From: Geosiphon pyriformis
Lineage: Eukaryota; Glomeromycota; Glomeromycetes; Archaeosporales; Geosiphonaceae
Length of the DNA: 64,000 bases
Direction: 5' to 3'
Assembly: GCA_016748015.1 (NCBI GenBank)
Contig: JAAOMT010000135.1
Span: 802,018 to 866,017, forward strand
The first letter of the stretch is position 1; each line of letters starts with the position of its first letter. Below are positions 9,955 to 22,576 of this stretch, one piece after another. The position numbers and the translations under genes were made by a program. Below the pieces are notes generated by a model that worked only from the letters and a program-made list of their open reading frames with translations, was not told where the DNA came from and ran no database searches.

Positions 9955-12900
9955 ATGGCCCAAAATTACAACCAACGAAGCAATTCTGGTAACTCTGGCT
10001 CTAGTAACAGTAGTGATAGTAGTAGGATACGATACAATCATCACCAAATTGAACAGCAGCAGCAACAGCAACAACAATATCGACAACGATCATCGCCACA
10101 TTCACCCTCTCGACATGAACCAGTATTACCACCGCCAATTCATCCTAATTATCAAAGGAATCCTAACCTTTCGCCAAATTTTCCTCATGCTGCTTACAAC
10201 AACAACAACAATTATTCACAACAACAAGGTTATTCTCGTTCACCTCCAAGTCAAGATAATGGATCTGCACAATATCATAATCACCCTAGCCCAAGGCTTG
10301 AAACACCAACAACTCCTCTTCCTCAACAATACCTAACATCACCATCTACCACTTCACCTCGCTCTCCCTTTAATTATCCTCCTTATGCATCACGTGAACA
10401 ATATCCACCGCGTACGGTGAGTCAACCAGATCCAAAGGATGTGTACCCATTGGATGATATAAATGATTATTATGAGGATAGTGATTTGGACGATTATAAT
10501 CTTGATCGAAGAACAAATCAACAACCCCCCGTAACACAAATTGCTTCCAATCAATATTATAATGGTGCCCGATATCTTGCTCAGGATGATCCTGCATACC
10601 CTGCTGAAGCTTATCCGGCTCAAACTGACCCAAATAGAGGTAAATTATTTTTTAAAATTCTCCAACAAATGTTTCTATGCATTCTATATCGTGATTCAAC
10701 TTTTCTTTATTTTTTTTCGTTAGGTACCTCTGAAAATCAGATGTCACCTTTTTATTCACGACCGACCAATGGTCAAGATCGAGCAGATGAAAATAATCGT
10801 AAGGGTAAGGGACGTGGTGAAGCAGATTCCGAAACAGAAACAGACAGCGTGAGTGATCTTACCCCGAATTCCGCGTATTCTGGTGAAGCCGACAATTATG
10901 ATTATGGAGCTACGCGTGGGGTCGACGATTCAAGCCGCTATACGATGTACGCCTCATCACAAGATTCATTAATGCACGTATTAGACCCCAAAAAGCCTCA
11001 ATATTATTCTCCCTCTCAAACCACTTACAATGGTGAAAATTCCTCGACGGCATCTGGACGTGAGACACCACAATACTATGGTCTAGATTATCCACATCTT
11101 CCACCTGGTAATCAACGCTCAAAGGAACCTTATCCAGCTTGGAGATCCGATGATCCTCAAATCCCTTGTTCAAAAGAAGAGATTGAAGACATTTTCCTGG
11201 ATTTGACAAACAAATTTGGATTCCAGAAAGACAGCATGCGAAATATGTATGATCATTTAATGATAATGCTTGATTCACGTGCCTCTCGAATGTCTCCAGC
11301 ACAAGCACTTTTGACTTTGCATGCTGATTATGTTGGTGGAGAGAATTCCAATTATCGCAAATGGTATTTTGCCGCTCAAATGGACATTGATGATGCCCTT
11401 CACAATCCACATAAGAATGGGATTCCGATCGCGCGACAAAATTTCGAAGACGTCCGAGCAAGCGAAGAGATGTGGAAAGAACGTATGAATTCAATGTCAC
11501 AATATGATCGTGTTCGTCAGTTGGCATTATTCTTGCTTTTGTGGGGTGAAGCCGCTCAGATTCGATTCACGGCGGAATGTCTCTGCTTTCTTTTCAAGGT
11601 GGCCGATGATTATTACCGAAGTCCTGATTGTAAAGCAAAAGTACAACCGGTACCTGAGGGGGAATATCTCCGAAACGTTGTCACTCCACTATATCGCTTC
11701 ATTCGTGAACAAGGTTATGAAGTAATTGGTGGAAAATTCGTGAAACGGGAAAAAGATCATGCAGAAACGATCGGCTATGATGATATCAATCAATTGTTTT
11801 GGTACCCAGAATCGATTGATCGTATCAGACTACATGATCGTAAAACACGTCTAATGGCGATGCCACCTAGTCAACGATATCTTGTCCTGAGTCAGGTCGA
11901 TTGGAGTCGCGCGTTTGAGAAAACTTACAAAGAAAAACGTACATGGCTTCATTTGGCCGTCAACTTTACTCGAATATGGATAATTCATGTTGCCGTTTTC
12001 TGGTATTATACCGCGTACGTTGCTCCATTTCTCTACATGGACGAGAATTCAAAAGAACCGGCTGTTAAATGGTCCGTTGTCGCTCTTGGTGGGGCGGTGG
12101 CTACTCTTTTCATGATCGTCGGATGCATTTGTGAATTTTTCTTCATTCCATTGAAAGGTGCTAATGTAAATGGTTTGGTGCAAAGACTACTCATGCTGTT
12201 TATCATTCTGGTAATAAACGCCGCACCAACCTGGTATATAGTCAAGATCAAACGTACTGGATCAACCGCGCTGATGATTAGTCTAGGACAACTCTTTATC
12301 TCTTTAGTCACGACTCTCACTTTTGCCGTATTGCCGAGTTCCGCACTGTTCGGTGGGCCATCAATAACTTCAAGGAAAAGTTTACCTCGTCAAAGTTTTA
12401 CCGGAAATTACCCGCCGCTCAGAGAAAGAGATCGCATTCTATCGATTGGTTTATGGGTCTGTGTGTTTGGATGCAAGCTGATCGAATCCTACTTCTTCTT
12501 GTCACTTTCTTTCAAAGATCCATTGAAAGCTATGCATGGTATGAGGGTTCTTAATTGTGGTGATAAACTTGCTGGCAGTACCCTTTGCACCTACATGCCT
12601 GTGATGGCTATCGTAATCATGTTCTTCATGGATCTTGTATTGTTCTTTTTGGACACTTACCTTTGGTATATCATCTGGAATACAATCTTCTCTGTGACCC
12701 GTGCTTTCTACCTTGGAATCTCCTGTTGGACGTCTTGGAAAGTTATTTTCGCAATGTTGCCTAAACGTATATATGATAAAGTTTTGGCCACATCAAACAT
12801 GGACATTAAATATAAGCCAAAAATCCTAGTATCTCAAGTTTGGAACGCCATCATCATTTCAATGTACCGTGAACATTTACTCTCGATTGAAAACGTTCAA

Positions 12901-15900
12901 AAGTTACTTTACCAACAGGTGGGTCAAAATCGATGATTTTCGTCGTCCGTCATTCATCACAAATTTCAATTGTCTAATATTTTTCCATTTTCTCTATCAA
13001 GGGCGGCTCTGAAGACGATGGAAAGCATGATCTAAGAGAACCAGAATTTTTTGTTGCTCAGGCTGCTAGTTCCAACAAAAGTAAATACTTTCCCGCATTA
13101 AGCGAAGCTGAACGTCGAATTTCTTTCTTCGCCCAGAGTTTATCAACCCCGATCCCTGAACCTCTCCCCATTCCCAGCATGCCCACTTTTACGGTATTGA
13201 CTCCCCATTATTCTGAAAAGATTCTTCTATCATTACGTGAAATCATTCGAGAAGAGGATCAAAATACTCGGGTCACTTTGCTGGAATACCTAAAGCAATT
13301 GCACCCAATCGAATGGGATAATTTCGTCAAGGATACGAAAATTCTCGCCGAAGAACATAGTATGTACCCCGGAACTACTGGTTTCTCGGCATTTCCGAAT
13401 ATTTCAGAAAAGGACATTAAAAGCAAGAAGTTGGACGATTTGCCATTTTACTCTGTTGGTTTCAAATCTTCTGCGCCAGAGTTCACCTTAAGGACACGAA
13501 TATGGGCTTCGCTACGGTCTCAAACCTTATATCGCACGATATCCGGCTTCATGAATTATTCAAAAGCTATCAAACTTTTATATCGTGTCGAGAATCCATC
13601 AGTTGTTTCAAGTTACGCCAATAATCCGGAAAAACTGGAGCGCGAACTGTCTTCAATGGCCCGTCGAAAATTCAAATTTTTGGTCACGATGCAGCGGTAC
13701 AGTAAATTCAACAAGGAAGAACAAGAAAATGCCGAATTCTTGTTACGAGCTTACCCTGATCTTCAAATTGCCTATCTTGAAGAACAAGCACCGGAACAAG
13801 AAGGTCAAGAGAATAAGATATTTTCAGTCTTGATCGATGGTCATTGTGAGGTTCTTCCTGATGGTAAACGGAAACCCAAATATCGGGTTCAATTGCCTGG
13901 AAATCCAATTCTCGGTGACGGCAAATCGGACAATCAAAATCATGCCATCATTTTTTATCGAGGCGAGTATCTTCAACTGGTGGATGCGAATCAGGATAAT
14001 TATCTCGAGGAATGTCTCAAGATTCGAAACATTTTGGGCGAGTTTGAACAATTCGATGCCCCTCAAACTTCTCCCTATTCGCCCGCTTCAGAACCGGTCA
14101 ACAAAAACCCGGTGGCCATTGTGGGTGCTCGTGAATATATCTTTTCGGAGAATTACGGTGTGTTGGGTGACGTGGCCGCTGGCAAAGAACAGACTTTCGG
14201 AACCCTGACGCAACGTATCATGGCAATGATAGGCGGTAAATTACATTATGGTCATCCAGACTTCTTGAATGCTATTTTCATGACGACTCGTGGTGGTATC
14301 TCTAAAGCTCAAAAAGGTTTGCATCTGAATGAAGATATTTATGCGGGAATGAATGCATTCTGTCGTGGTGGACGCATCAAACATACCGAATATTATCAGT
14401 GTGGTAAAGGTCGTGATCTTGGTTTCGGATCAATTCTCCATTTCACCACCAAGATTGGTACCGGTATGGGTGAACAGATGCTCTCCCGTGAATACTATTA
14501 CATCGGCACCCAACTTCCGTTGGACCGTTTCTTGACCTTTTACTATGCACATCCTGGTTTCCATGTGAATAACATATTCATCATCTTATCGGTACAACTG
14601 TTCATGGTTGGTATGATGTTTATTGGAGCTCTGGCCACCTCACTCACCCTCTGTGATTACAATCCTGACCCTCAAGCAAGACGAACCCCAGAAGGCTGTT
14701 ACGATCTCGTACCGGTCTACGACTGGATAAAACGCTCAATCATTTCAATTTTCGTCGTGTTCTTCATTGCTTTCTTGCCCCTCTTTTTACAAGAATCGAC
14801 CGAGAAGGGATTCCTTCGAAGCCTTACACGATTAGGGAAACATTTTATGTCACTCTCTCCATTCTTTGAAGTCTTTACCACGCAGATCTACGCCAATGCT
14901 ATCATGACCAATCTAAGTTTTGGTGGTGCTCGATACATCGCCACCGGTCGTGGATTTGCTACCGCTCGTATCCCATTCTCCATCTTGTATTCCCGTTTCG
15001 CCGGCCCGAGCATCTACTTTGGAATGCGGATCTTGCTAATTCTGCTCTTTGTCACCATGACCATGTGGATACCGCATCTCATCTACTTTTGGGTTTCTGT
15101 AATTGCTTTGTGCATCTCACCTTTCCTCTTCAACCCACATCAATTCTCCTTCACCGACTTCATCATCGACTATCGAGAATTTCTGCGATGGATGTCACGT
15201 GGTAACTCCAAAACGCATGCGAATTCTTGGATAGCGTATTGTCGGGTTTCAAGAACAATGATCACTGGTTATAAACGCAAAAGATTAGGACATCCTTCAG
15301 AGAAACTGGTTGGGGATGTATCTCGACCAAGTTTCGCGGTTATCTTCGTATCTGAAATTTTATGGCCATTCTTCACCGCCGTGCTTTGTGTGATTGCCTT
15401 CATGTTCATTAAAAGTTTTGATCAACAGACACTGAACACTCCTAAAAAGGGCACAAGTGCTCTCATTCGTGTGGTCGTGATTGCCCTGGCTCCCATGTTT
15501 TTAAATGCGGTGATGCTGGCCAGTTTATTCCTCATTTCTGTATGCATGGGCCCTGTTTTCAATGGTTGTTGCGGTAGCAAATTCGGGGCGATAACCGCCG
15601 GCATTGCTCATTCGTGGGCTGTTGTCAATTTAATCGGCGCTTTCGAGGGATTATGGTATATCGAATCGTGGAAACTTAATCATGCAGTCCTAGGTATTAT
15701 TGCTACAACAGCTATTCAGAGATTTGTCTTCAAGGTGTTGATTACTTTGTTTTTGTCACGTGAATTCAAACATGATGAAACGAATCGAGCGTGGTGGACC
15801 GGTTCTTGGACTGGTCGAACTCTGGGTAAATCTGCGATCGTTCAACCATTCAGAGAGTATATATGTAAAATAGTGGAAATGGGTTTATTTGCCGCGGATT

Positions 15901-16169
15901 TTATTCTTGGGCACATTATATTATTCATGCTGGCACCTCTCTTACTGATTCCTGGTATAGACAAGATCCACTCGACAATGTTATTTTGGTTGAGACCTAG
16001 CAAACAGATTCGTTCTCCGATATTCTCGATAAAGGAACGTTCGCGACGGAAGCGTATAGTTTGGACTTATGGGTTAATATTTTTGGGTATGATTGCTATT
16101 TTCGTTGGGTTAATAGCTGGGCCATTGATGGTTGGCTCGAAGGTCAAGAAAATTAATGTACCAATATGA
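9955..16169 (+). CDS. FKS1: 1,3-beta-D-glucan synthase catalytic subunit (GT48, FKS1-type)
   Basis: Three exons (9955-10639, 10724-12918, 13002-16169) give 2015 residues, a little longer than yeast Fks1. The enzyme polymerises UDP-glucose into wall beta-1,3-glucan at the plasma membrane, activated by Rho1 (family knowledge). Residues 1-400 are a low-complexity Q/N/P/S-rich cytosolic tail. The FKS1 N-terminal domain follows ([19 protein letters not shown]), then a first membrane cluster. The central cytosolic glucan synthase domain runs from about residue 1024 ([20 protein letters not shown]) through [20 protein letters not shown] and [21 protein letters not shown] large C-terminal membrane cluster ends in a basic tail. 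Hot-spot-like segments are FLSLSFKDP (820-828) and DWIKRSII (1534-1541). The first intron is 84 bp with no stop in frame. It lies upstream of Sin1 on the same strand. Confidence 0.97.
10640..10723 (+). other. In-frame, stop-free first intron of FKS1
   Basis: The intron begins GTAAAT and ends TTAG, is 84 bp (28 codons) and has no stop in the FKS1 frame. Its AT-rich, hydrophobic translation is unlike its surroundings, so I call it an intron. Retention would nevertheless yield a full-length protein with a 28-residue insertion. Confidence 0.75.
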
Positions 16170-17191
16170 ATTTAAAGGAACAATAGGCTAATTAAGTAGT
16201 CAAATTTGGATTTTTTACCGATTCAAAGAACGTTGGACAATAATTTCATACGTCTTTTTCGGTCTTTTTTATTAATCACAGTCTAGTAGAATATGATTGA
16301 TTTTTTTTTTTTGGGGGGGGGGGTCAAAAATGACACTTTTGATTTGACAAATTTCGTCTCTGTAATAATGTTTTCATCCCAACCTTTTTCCCATTCCCCT
16401 TGTTTTTGGTAATTGATTACTCTTAGAAATTCTAGTTATCATTTTAATATTTTTGTTTTTTGTTTTTTTGATCGCCAAATTTGGAAATTGTACGAATTTA
16501 TTTTCTATATAATATTTAAATTATTTTTTAATCTCGTCAGATTTTGAAAAAGTTCACCAAATAAAATGCTTTGGTTCCTTTCATTTTTATATTGTGGTTG
16601 TTTTCTCTTTTTAATAATTAGTTTGATGATGGCATTTAACCAAAGTCAGAGTGAACCATTAAGAATCAATTGTTTTCTTATGAATTTCAAAACTTGAAAG
16701 TTTCTTTGGTCACTTCCCTTAATAAGAAAGATTTTCTCATATGGCCTTAGGGGAGATAGCACGTGAATCCAATTTCAAAATGAGTCTGACGATCAAGACA
16801 CCATTACCTTTACCAAAAGAGAAATCTTGCAAACAGGTTCTCGGTTGGACATCTCTCAACCAATCATTGGGTAGACTCACATGCTGCTAATGTGACGATA
16901 ACCGTTGTATTTTTTCCAGGTGATCGGTTCTAATACATCTTAAATTAGTATGCCATCTTTGGCCAAGCTGTACGACTGTGTGTAAGGATTAAATCAAATT
17001 AGCATCAACGGTCCTAGGCAAGATTTAGCCATTGATACACCAACACCTGATAAAGATTCAAGCTCTATGCATTTAAAAGAGTATTACGGTAGAATATTAT
17101 TCAACTTCCATAACACCCATACAGCCCAAGTTTTGCGCGTAAAAGCAAACTTCAAATCAACTTCAACAGTTTGTTTTCACACCTTTTTCAA
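16170..17191. other. Intergenic region between FKS1 and the Sin1 gene
   Basis: Contains the FKS1 3' untranslated region, a T-run followed by a G-run near 16300-16322, and the promoter of the next gene. I see no coding frame or RNA gene here. Confidence 0.6.
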
Positions 17192-20100
17192 ATGTCGTTA
17201 CTCAATGATCCCGAGTAAGTTTTGTGATAAAGACTAGCAATGGAAGGGAGAACTGTGTATACGGTGTCATTTCCTTATAGTCGTTCCTCTTCCTTCCGCA
17301 CATAACGATCAAGCCGGAAAGAAGGCTGATTTTTTCTTGGTTTTCTAGGTACCTCGTCCATAACCTCCGAATCGGATATTTAAGACGGGTAGACGACCCG
17401 TATGCCACACAAATCATAAGTTTTTCACCAACGGTTTTATCAAATGACTACATCAAGATAGCAGCGTCGTCGTACCCAGAAATGCAAGAGTGTCATTCCC
17501 CGAACACGAGTATGCTCTTGTCGAGCTCTGGAGATTATTTTGACTTACGACCTTCTGGTAACGGTGCTGGTGTTTCTCCTATCTCTACCATCAACAGTGC
17601 TGGCGGAAAACGCACTAGAGGCTTAACCAACCAAAATAATCAAAACGGTTCAAGAGGACGAAGGAGTGATCCATTATCCGGGCAGAATACGCGTGACTCC
17701 GATGGCAGTAGAACGGTTAATGGGGAGACTGCAGATAGTGATGATGGAACAGATCCGGAAGTGGAAGATAACAAGTAAGTAAGGGAATAGTGGTGATCTC
17801 TAGCATATTTCGAACATGTCTCGAATGGGCTCCTATCTGATCTAATAAGATCTGTGATCAAACATTCTATTGTTGTAGATACATCATCTTTTTGATTTCC
17901 TCTGTTAAATCTTCGTCTCATGATCTTGTTATCTTTTTAGCAGACCACATCGTCACTCTTTCGCCAAACTCAATATCACGCATCCACCGACCAAAACACC
18001 GCCTCCTGTAGTCATAACATCTCCTTCAAAACCACCCAGGTCACGTCCTACATCGCGTAATCCTCACCTGGTTGGAATCTCATACTCACCGCCGTTGGCT
18101 GCTCTAAAAACATCACCCGACAGTATAATTGGCTTATCATCAACCGAACAAACTCCGATACTCTCACCCAACTCCTCACCAGAACTTGATAAGGAAATCA
18201 TCAATGATAGGCGTGGCTCCGAAGCATCAATGCTGACGGCGGATGAGGGGATAGAATTGCCACCTGATACTCCACCACCCCGGGCGAAATTATCCGAAGT
18301 GGAAGAAAAAGAATTCATCCCAGAAGCACCAAAATTTATTCGTAGGCCGAAAGCATTTTCGGCTCTTTCGACTCTGATTGAAAATCAAAAAACTAAATCG
18401 CGTAATCCATTTAGCGAGGATTATAGCTTTTTTGCTGGTAAAGGTGAATTAAATCCGATGAAGCTCAAGATATTCTTCCCGTTCAGCTCTGAGCCACTAC
18501 GCCCGCTTGTTCTTACGGTAAAACGCGAGGCCACCGTCGAAGAAGTAATTGGTTATGCACTTTATCAGTATTGGGAAGAAAAACGGGAACCGACGCTTGA
18601 TGAACGAGTATGTAGTGTCGTTCACTGGAACATGAAAATAGTGGAAGATGACGGAGAAATCGATGAGGATTTTCCAGGTAAATTGATGATCGAATCTTGC
18701 TTATAGAAGGAAATCTTTTAAATCCCATCTTTACGTTTCGAGTGTTCCCTTTGTCAATTCACATTTCTGCACGATAATGGTCGATTTTCATTTCCCCACA
18801 GCTTTGGACAGAACCAGTAAAATCTCCAAATTTCTTTTCAATCAATATGGCTTATGTGAAGCTCCTCCAGATCAAGGCAAGCCTTTCTTACTTTTATTAT
18901 TATCAATATTATAGATTGATCATCTTATCTTCATTCGGAAATACTAGTCATATCAAATCAACAGCTTCAAAAAACGAGGCTTCCGCCAAAAGAAGTCTTG
19001 TCTACGCCACCTGTTTCAAAACCCAATAGGGATACGTCTGTACCTGTTTCGACAAAAACCGACACGATAGTCAACACAAACGGAATCATACCAATTGTGG
19101 CTGCTCCAGCCCCAGTGGATCTCAGCAACCAGGTTTTTCTTCGAGTACGGTTGACTCCGTATTCAGATTCCGAGGTTGCTCATACCACTACGATAAACGT
19201 CATGGGTGAACAACGCCTGTATGATGTCCTTGAGAATGTCTGTCGAAAACGCAAATTGGCTAGCAAAGAATATACCTTTAAGGGTACAGAAAAAAATCTA
19301 TACTTGGATTTGGAAAAGACGGTCGATAGTTTAGGAGTTAATCCCGAGCTTGCACTAGTTAAGAAACCACCGAATGGTAAGTCTATATATGCCATCCGTT
19401 TCTAAAGAGCATCAGACATTCGTCGAAACAGAAATCAAAAGAAACATTCCATGTTACCATGACTTTTATTTAGATTTCTCTAATAAAGAATTTTAATCAT
19501 TATATTTTGCAGGTTTTCGGATGCCCTCAAAACAATCGCGAAAGACATTAGAAGAACCGATCTATGTATCTTCTACTGAGTACATGTCGGTTTATCAAGT
19601 AAGAAAATGGCTGATCTAATAATATCTAATTGCCTAATCATCTCACTTGCCAAGTGACTAAAATCCGTACCACCCAATTATACTTGACAGAAATATACGG
19701 TAAATCGTAAGATGCCAATGTTTGTGGGCCGACATGAGCGATCACTTGCAATCGATGGTGATTACATCCACATAATGCCGTCCGAGTCGCGAACCATGTT
19801 CGACTCAATGAAGACGGTAGGCCTACCCCTAAATTTTGGGTTCGCTGTTGTCTACTGATGTTGATTACCGTGGCCCCTGGGGCATTTGTGATTAGAAATT
19901 CGTCAATTCACAAAGGTTTTGCTTTATTCAAAACCAGTCCTCATATCACATCTCATCGGTTGCCTCGTGCAAGCTAACTAAGAAAGTTCCAACTAATTTC
20001 AAGTTGATTATTTACCGAGATTCCGGGAATAAAACTTATGATTTTGAAGCCGCAGACTCGAAACAAGCTGGTATCTATCCGATCTTATTTCATCAAGTGA

Positions 20101-20220
20101 GATTCATCAATACACAAATTTTTATTAATTTTTATCAATATTGCTCCAGCTGAAATTTGCACCAAAGTAAAATTTCTAATGGGCCTTTACAAAGGCGAAC
20201 AGAACAAAACGCGATCATAA
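17192..20220 (+). CDS. SIN1: TORC2 subunit Sin1/Avo1-like (CRIM and PH domains)
   Basis: Nine exons join in frame to 715 residues: 17192-17214, 17349-17774, 17941-18677, 18802-18876, 18948-19376, 19513-19598, 19691-19816, 19896-20070 and 20150-20220. Sin1 is the TORC2 scaffold that recruits AGC kinases to the membrane (family knowledge). The N-terminus (YLVHNLRIGYLRRVDDPYA) resembles the Sin1 N-terminal region. A Ser/Pro-rich linker follows, then the CRIM domain at about residues 290-390 (SALSTLIENQKTKSRNPF; acidic WNMKIVEDDGEIDEDFP near its end). A ubiquitin-like Ras-binding region lies at about 480-560, and a C-terminal PH domain (VGRHERSLAIDGDYIHIMPS, then a KLIIYRDSGNKTYDFEA strand set). 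The intron at 18877-18947 has a GC donor (AAG|GCAAGC). Exon 5's start is therefore the least certain boundary. Confidence 0.92.
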
Positions 20221-20691
20221 TTCTTACCATAATATCTCCTTCATTTTCTTCTTTCGATTGTACCCTATCCATCTTCCTCCCTCCTGTAACTTATTGACCC
20301 TAAATATAACTAACCTCCCTTGTACAGTTTTTTTCTTTGCGTGTACCTGTAAATAAAAGTAAATAAAATCTTTAAAGAAATTTAAAGCTTTGTACGGCAA
20401 CTTTTTGACAAGAACGATTTAACTTTTTTCCCAGTTACGAATACCGCTGACAAAAATAAATTTCATCCACTGTAAATTATGATTTTTTCTATATATTATT
20501 GGGGCAAAGAAGTATTGGTCATTTCCTTTCGTCTTAAGATGGGTCAGAACCTCGAAAATGATTATGAATTCATCATTCTGATTGGGTGAGAATACGTTCT
20601 CCGATAGTAGTGGATGATTTATTGAACTTTCAAAGTCATTGATCCTAAATAAATAGGAGTTGGGTTTAAAACTATCTTCACCAGAAGAACA
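20221..20691. other. Intergenic region between Sin1 and SOSS-B-like genes
   Basis: An AT-rich spacer with the Sin1 3' end and the promoter of the next gene. I see no convincing coding sequence; open frames on the minus strand have no recognisable content. Confidence 0.6.
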
Positions 20692-21996
20692 ATGCAAAAC
20701 TACGTGTTCAACCAGTCAACACGTCCCGGACGTCCTGAACGTATAGAACGTGGTGGTGACCGGCAGAACCGGCTAGATCGTCAAGAAATTATAAAAGAAG
20801 CGGAGCAAGGCCCAATAACTGAGTTGGCTCCACGAGAGGATTTCCTTATCCTGAAATCCGGTTATCTCACGATCCTTGAGTTGCGACCTCTATTTCGGGG
20901 CTTTGACCTTCGGTGCATCATACTTGAGCAATGTAAGCCTTGAACGTAAACAAATCAGCCTTTGAAAATTTGTGAGTCGAATTTATTGCTCTGGTTTTGA
21001 ATCGATTAAAAGTTAGAACCTTAATTTTTTTGTAATCTTTGCCATTCTTCTGTGTTAGTATCAAAGAGGTGTACCCAAGGAGGCCAAGAAATGTACCATT
21101 TCAGAGTTGCCGATCATACGGCTGTATGTACTCTGGTAGTATGGGAGGAAGGAAGTTGTTTAAAATCGGGAGATGTTCTCAAGATCAATAATGGGAAAGT
21201 AGATGAAATTATTGAGTTGGGTTAGTCTATCGCGTGTTCTAAATCTTTAATTCTTTTTCAGGGAGGTAAGGCTTTACAACGGAAAATTAGAATTAACGCC
21301 GGTGAAGAATGTTGGGAAAGTTCGACGATATGATCAGTAAGTTTTCATATACAAAAATGTCTGCCATATTATTTTAATTTTTATTGCAGCTATTTCCGTT
21401 TTAATCATTAATTATTATTCAGGTATTGTTTGAAATTTGTGGAAAATGAAAAACCTAACCTTTCGATGTTCAATTGGATAAAGGATGTAAAGGATGAAAC
21501 GGATAAGAATTTTGTAAGTACCATATACTTCTAGTACTGGATAATTGAATATAACCAATTTCAAGGTTTATTTTTATTAAAGATAGCAGTGTATGGTCCC
21601 AACATGACACCTTTTTTTCCTAAAGATCGTGAAGCTAGACAGCAAGTGCCGCTTCCATCTTTTTCGACATCACAACGAACACCTGGTGCAATGCAACCAC
21701 AGCGACAAGCACCTATAGGCTCGACACATCAACTAATTCATGAAGCTCGTCCTCGTCCGCCATTACGTCAAGGATCGTCTCGTCGAGACTCCTATCGCGG
21801 GAATAATGATCGGTCTAGAGGCGATCATGATTATGATCGCAGAGATTTTGATCGTAGTTCAGGGCGTGACTTTGAACGAAAGAGTTTCGTTCATCGAGAC
21901 CTGGATAAACCTGAGGAAGATGATGGAATGCAATTTGGAAGTTCCTCAGGCAACATGAGAAACCAACAAAGTAGGAAGAAGCAGAGGTTTGAATAA
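20692..21996 (+). CDS. SOSS complex subunit B-like single-stranded DNA-binding protein (OB fold)
   Basis: Five exons: 20692-20932, 21059-21220, about 21261-21336, 21423-21513 and 21583-21996, about 327 residues. Residues about 45-190 form an OB-fold: LKSGYLTILELRPLFRGFDLR, then a basic loop, VADHTAVCTLVVWEEG, SGDVLKINNGKVDEI, VRLYNGKLELTPVKNVGKV. This order matches hSSB1/SOSS-B, which binds ssDNA in double-strand break repair and, with Integrator, in RNA processing (family knowledge). The tail is Arg/Asp-rich with RDFDR/RDFER repeats and a basic end (RKKQRFE), suiting a nucleic-acid-binding disordered tail. The exon 2/3 junction needs one base more than canonical GT-AG sites provide (GGTTAGT donor, CAGGG acceptor), so either a non-standard site or a one-base sequence error is present. 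Confidence 0.8.
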
Positions 21997-22122
21997 TCTG
22001 CAAGGTATTCCCCTTTTGCCATAGTATTCGAAATTAGAGTTTCTTTTCAAATCTAATCAATTCTCTATTTACAAAACTGCTTCTTTGCAGGATTTCAGAT
22101 ATTAAAAGATAATACCAGTATC

Positions 22123-22428
22123 AAATAGGGTAGATTAGATACGGGCGAATAAATTTTGCTAATAGCAGTTTAAAGTTATTTATGTCTTGTAATATTTTTT
22201 CTATAGATATGTAAGTCAGCATTATTTCCATATTAAAATCACGACGAATTGGTTTTCCATCTTTATCCCATTTAGCTAATGAAATTCCCTTCCAAAATAT
22301 AAATGCATATGGTCCTTGAAGAATCGGTTGGCTTCCATTTAATTCATTAAATGAATCGAGTATTGTTTTAGGGAATTGTCCCTTTTCTTCAATTACTAAG
22401 GTGGCGTTAGTGGCTCTATTTTATTTAC
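22123..22428 (-). pseudogene. Isolated coding-like fragment of an unknown protein
   Basis: About 100 codons are open on the minus strand with protein-like composition, including PILQGPYAFIFWKGISLAKW followed by DKDGKPIRRDFNMEI. No start codon, no clean exon partners and no known domain are visible, so it may be an exon of an unmodelled gene or a relic of a duplicated gene. It sits between two plus-strand genes, in the 3' flank of the SOSS-B-like gene. Confidence 0.4.
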
Positions 22429-22576
22429 TTTTGTAGTTGAGGTGGCGGTGGTGTTCCGTTTTGAGAAATGAGGCTTGACTCTTGGATAAGCAATAAGCAT
22501 ATGATATTATGCACATATCAGGGGTGACTCTTACTATTCTTGAAAATATCAGAATTTCAATCGGCACCCCTTTCCA

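Noticed and set aside
13179-16169. A separate second gene beginning at an internal ATG
   Set aside because: The preceding DNA (13002-13178) continues the same frame and splices cleanly to the upstream exon, giving one normal-length glucan synthase.
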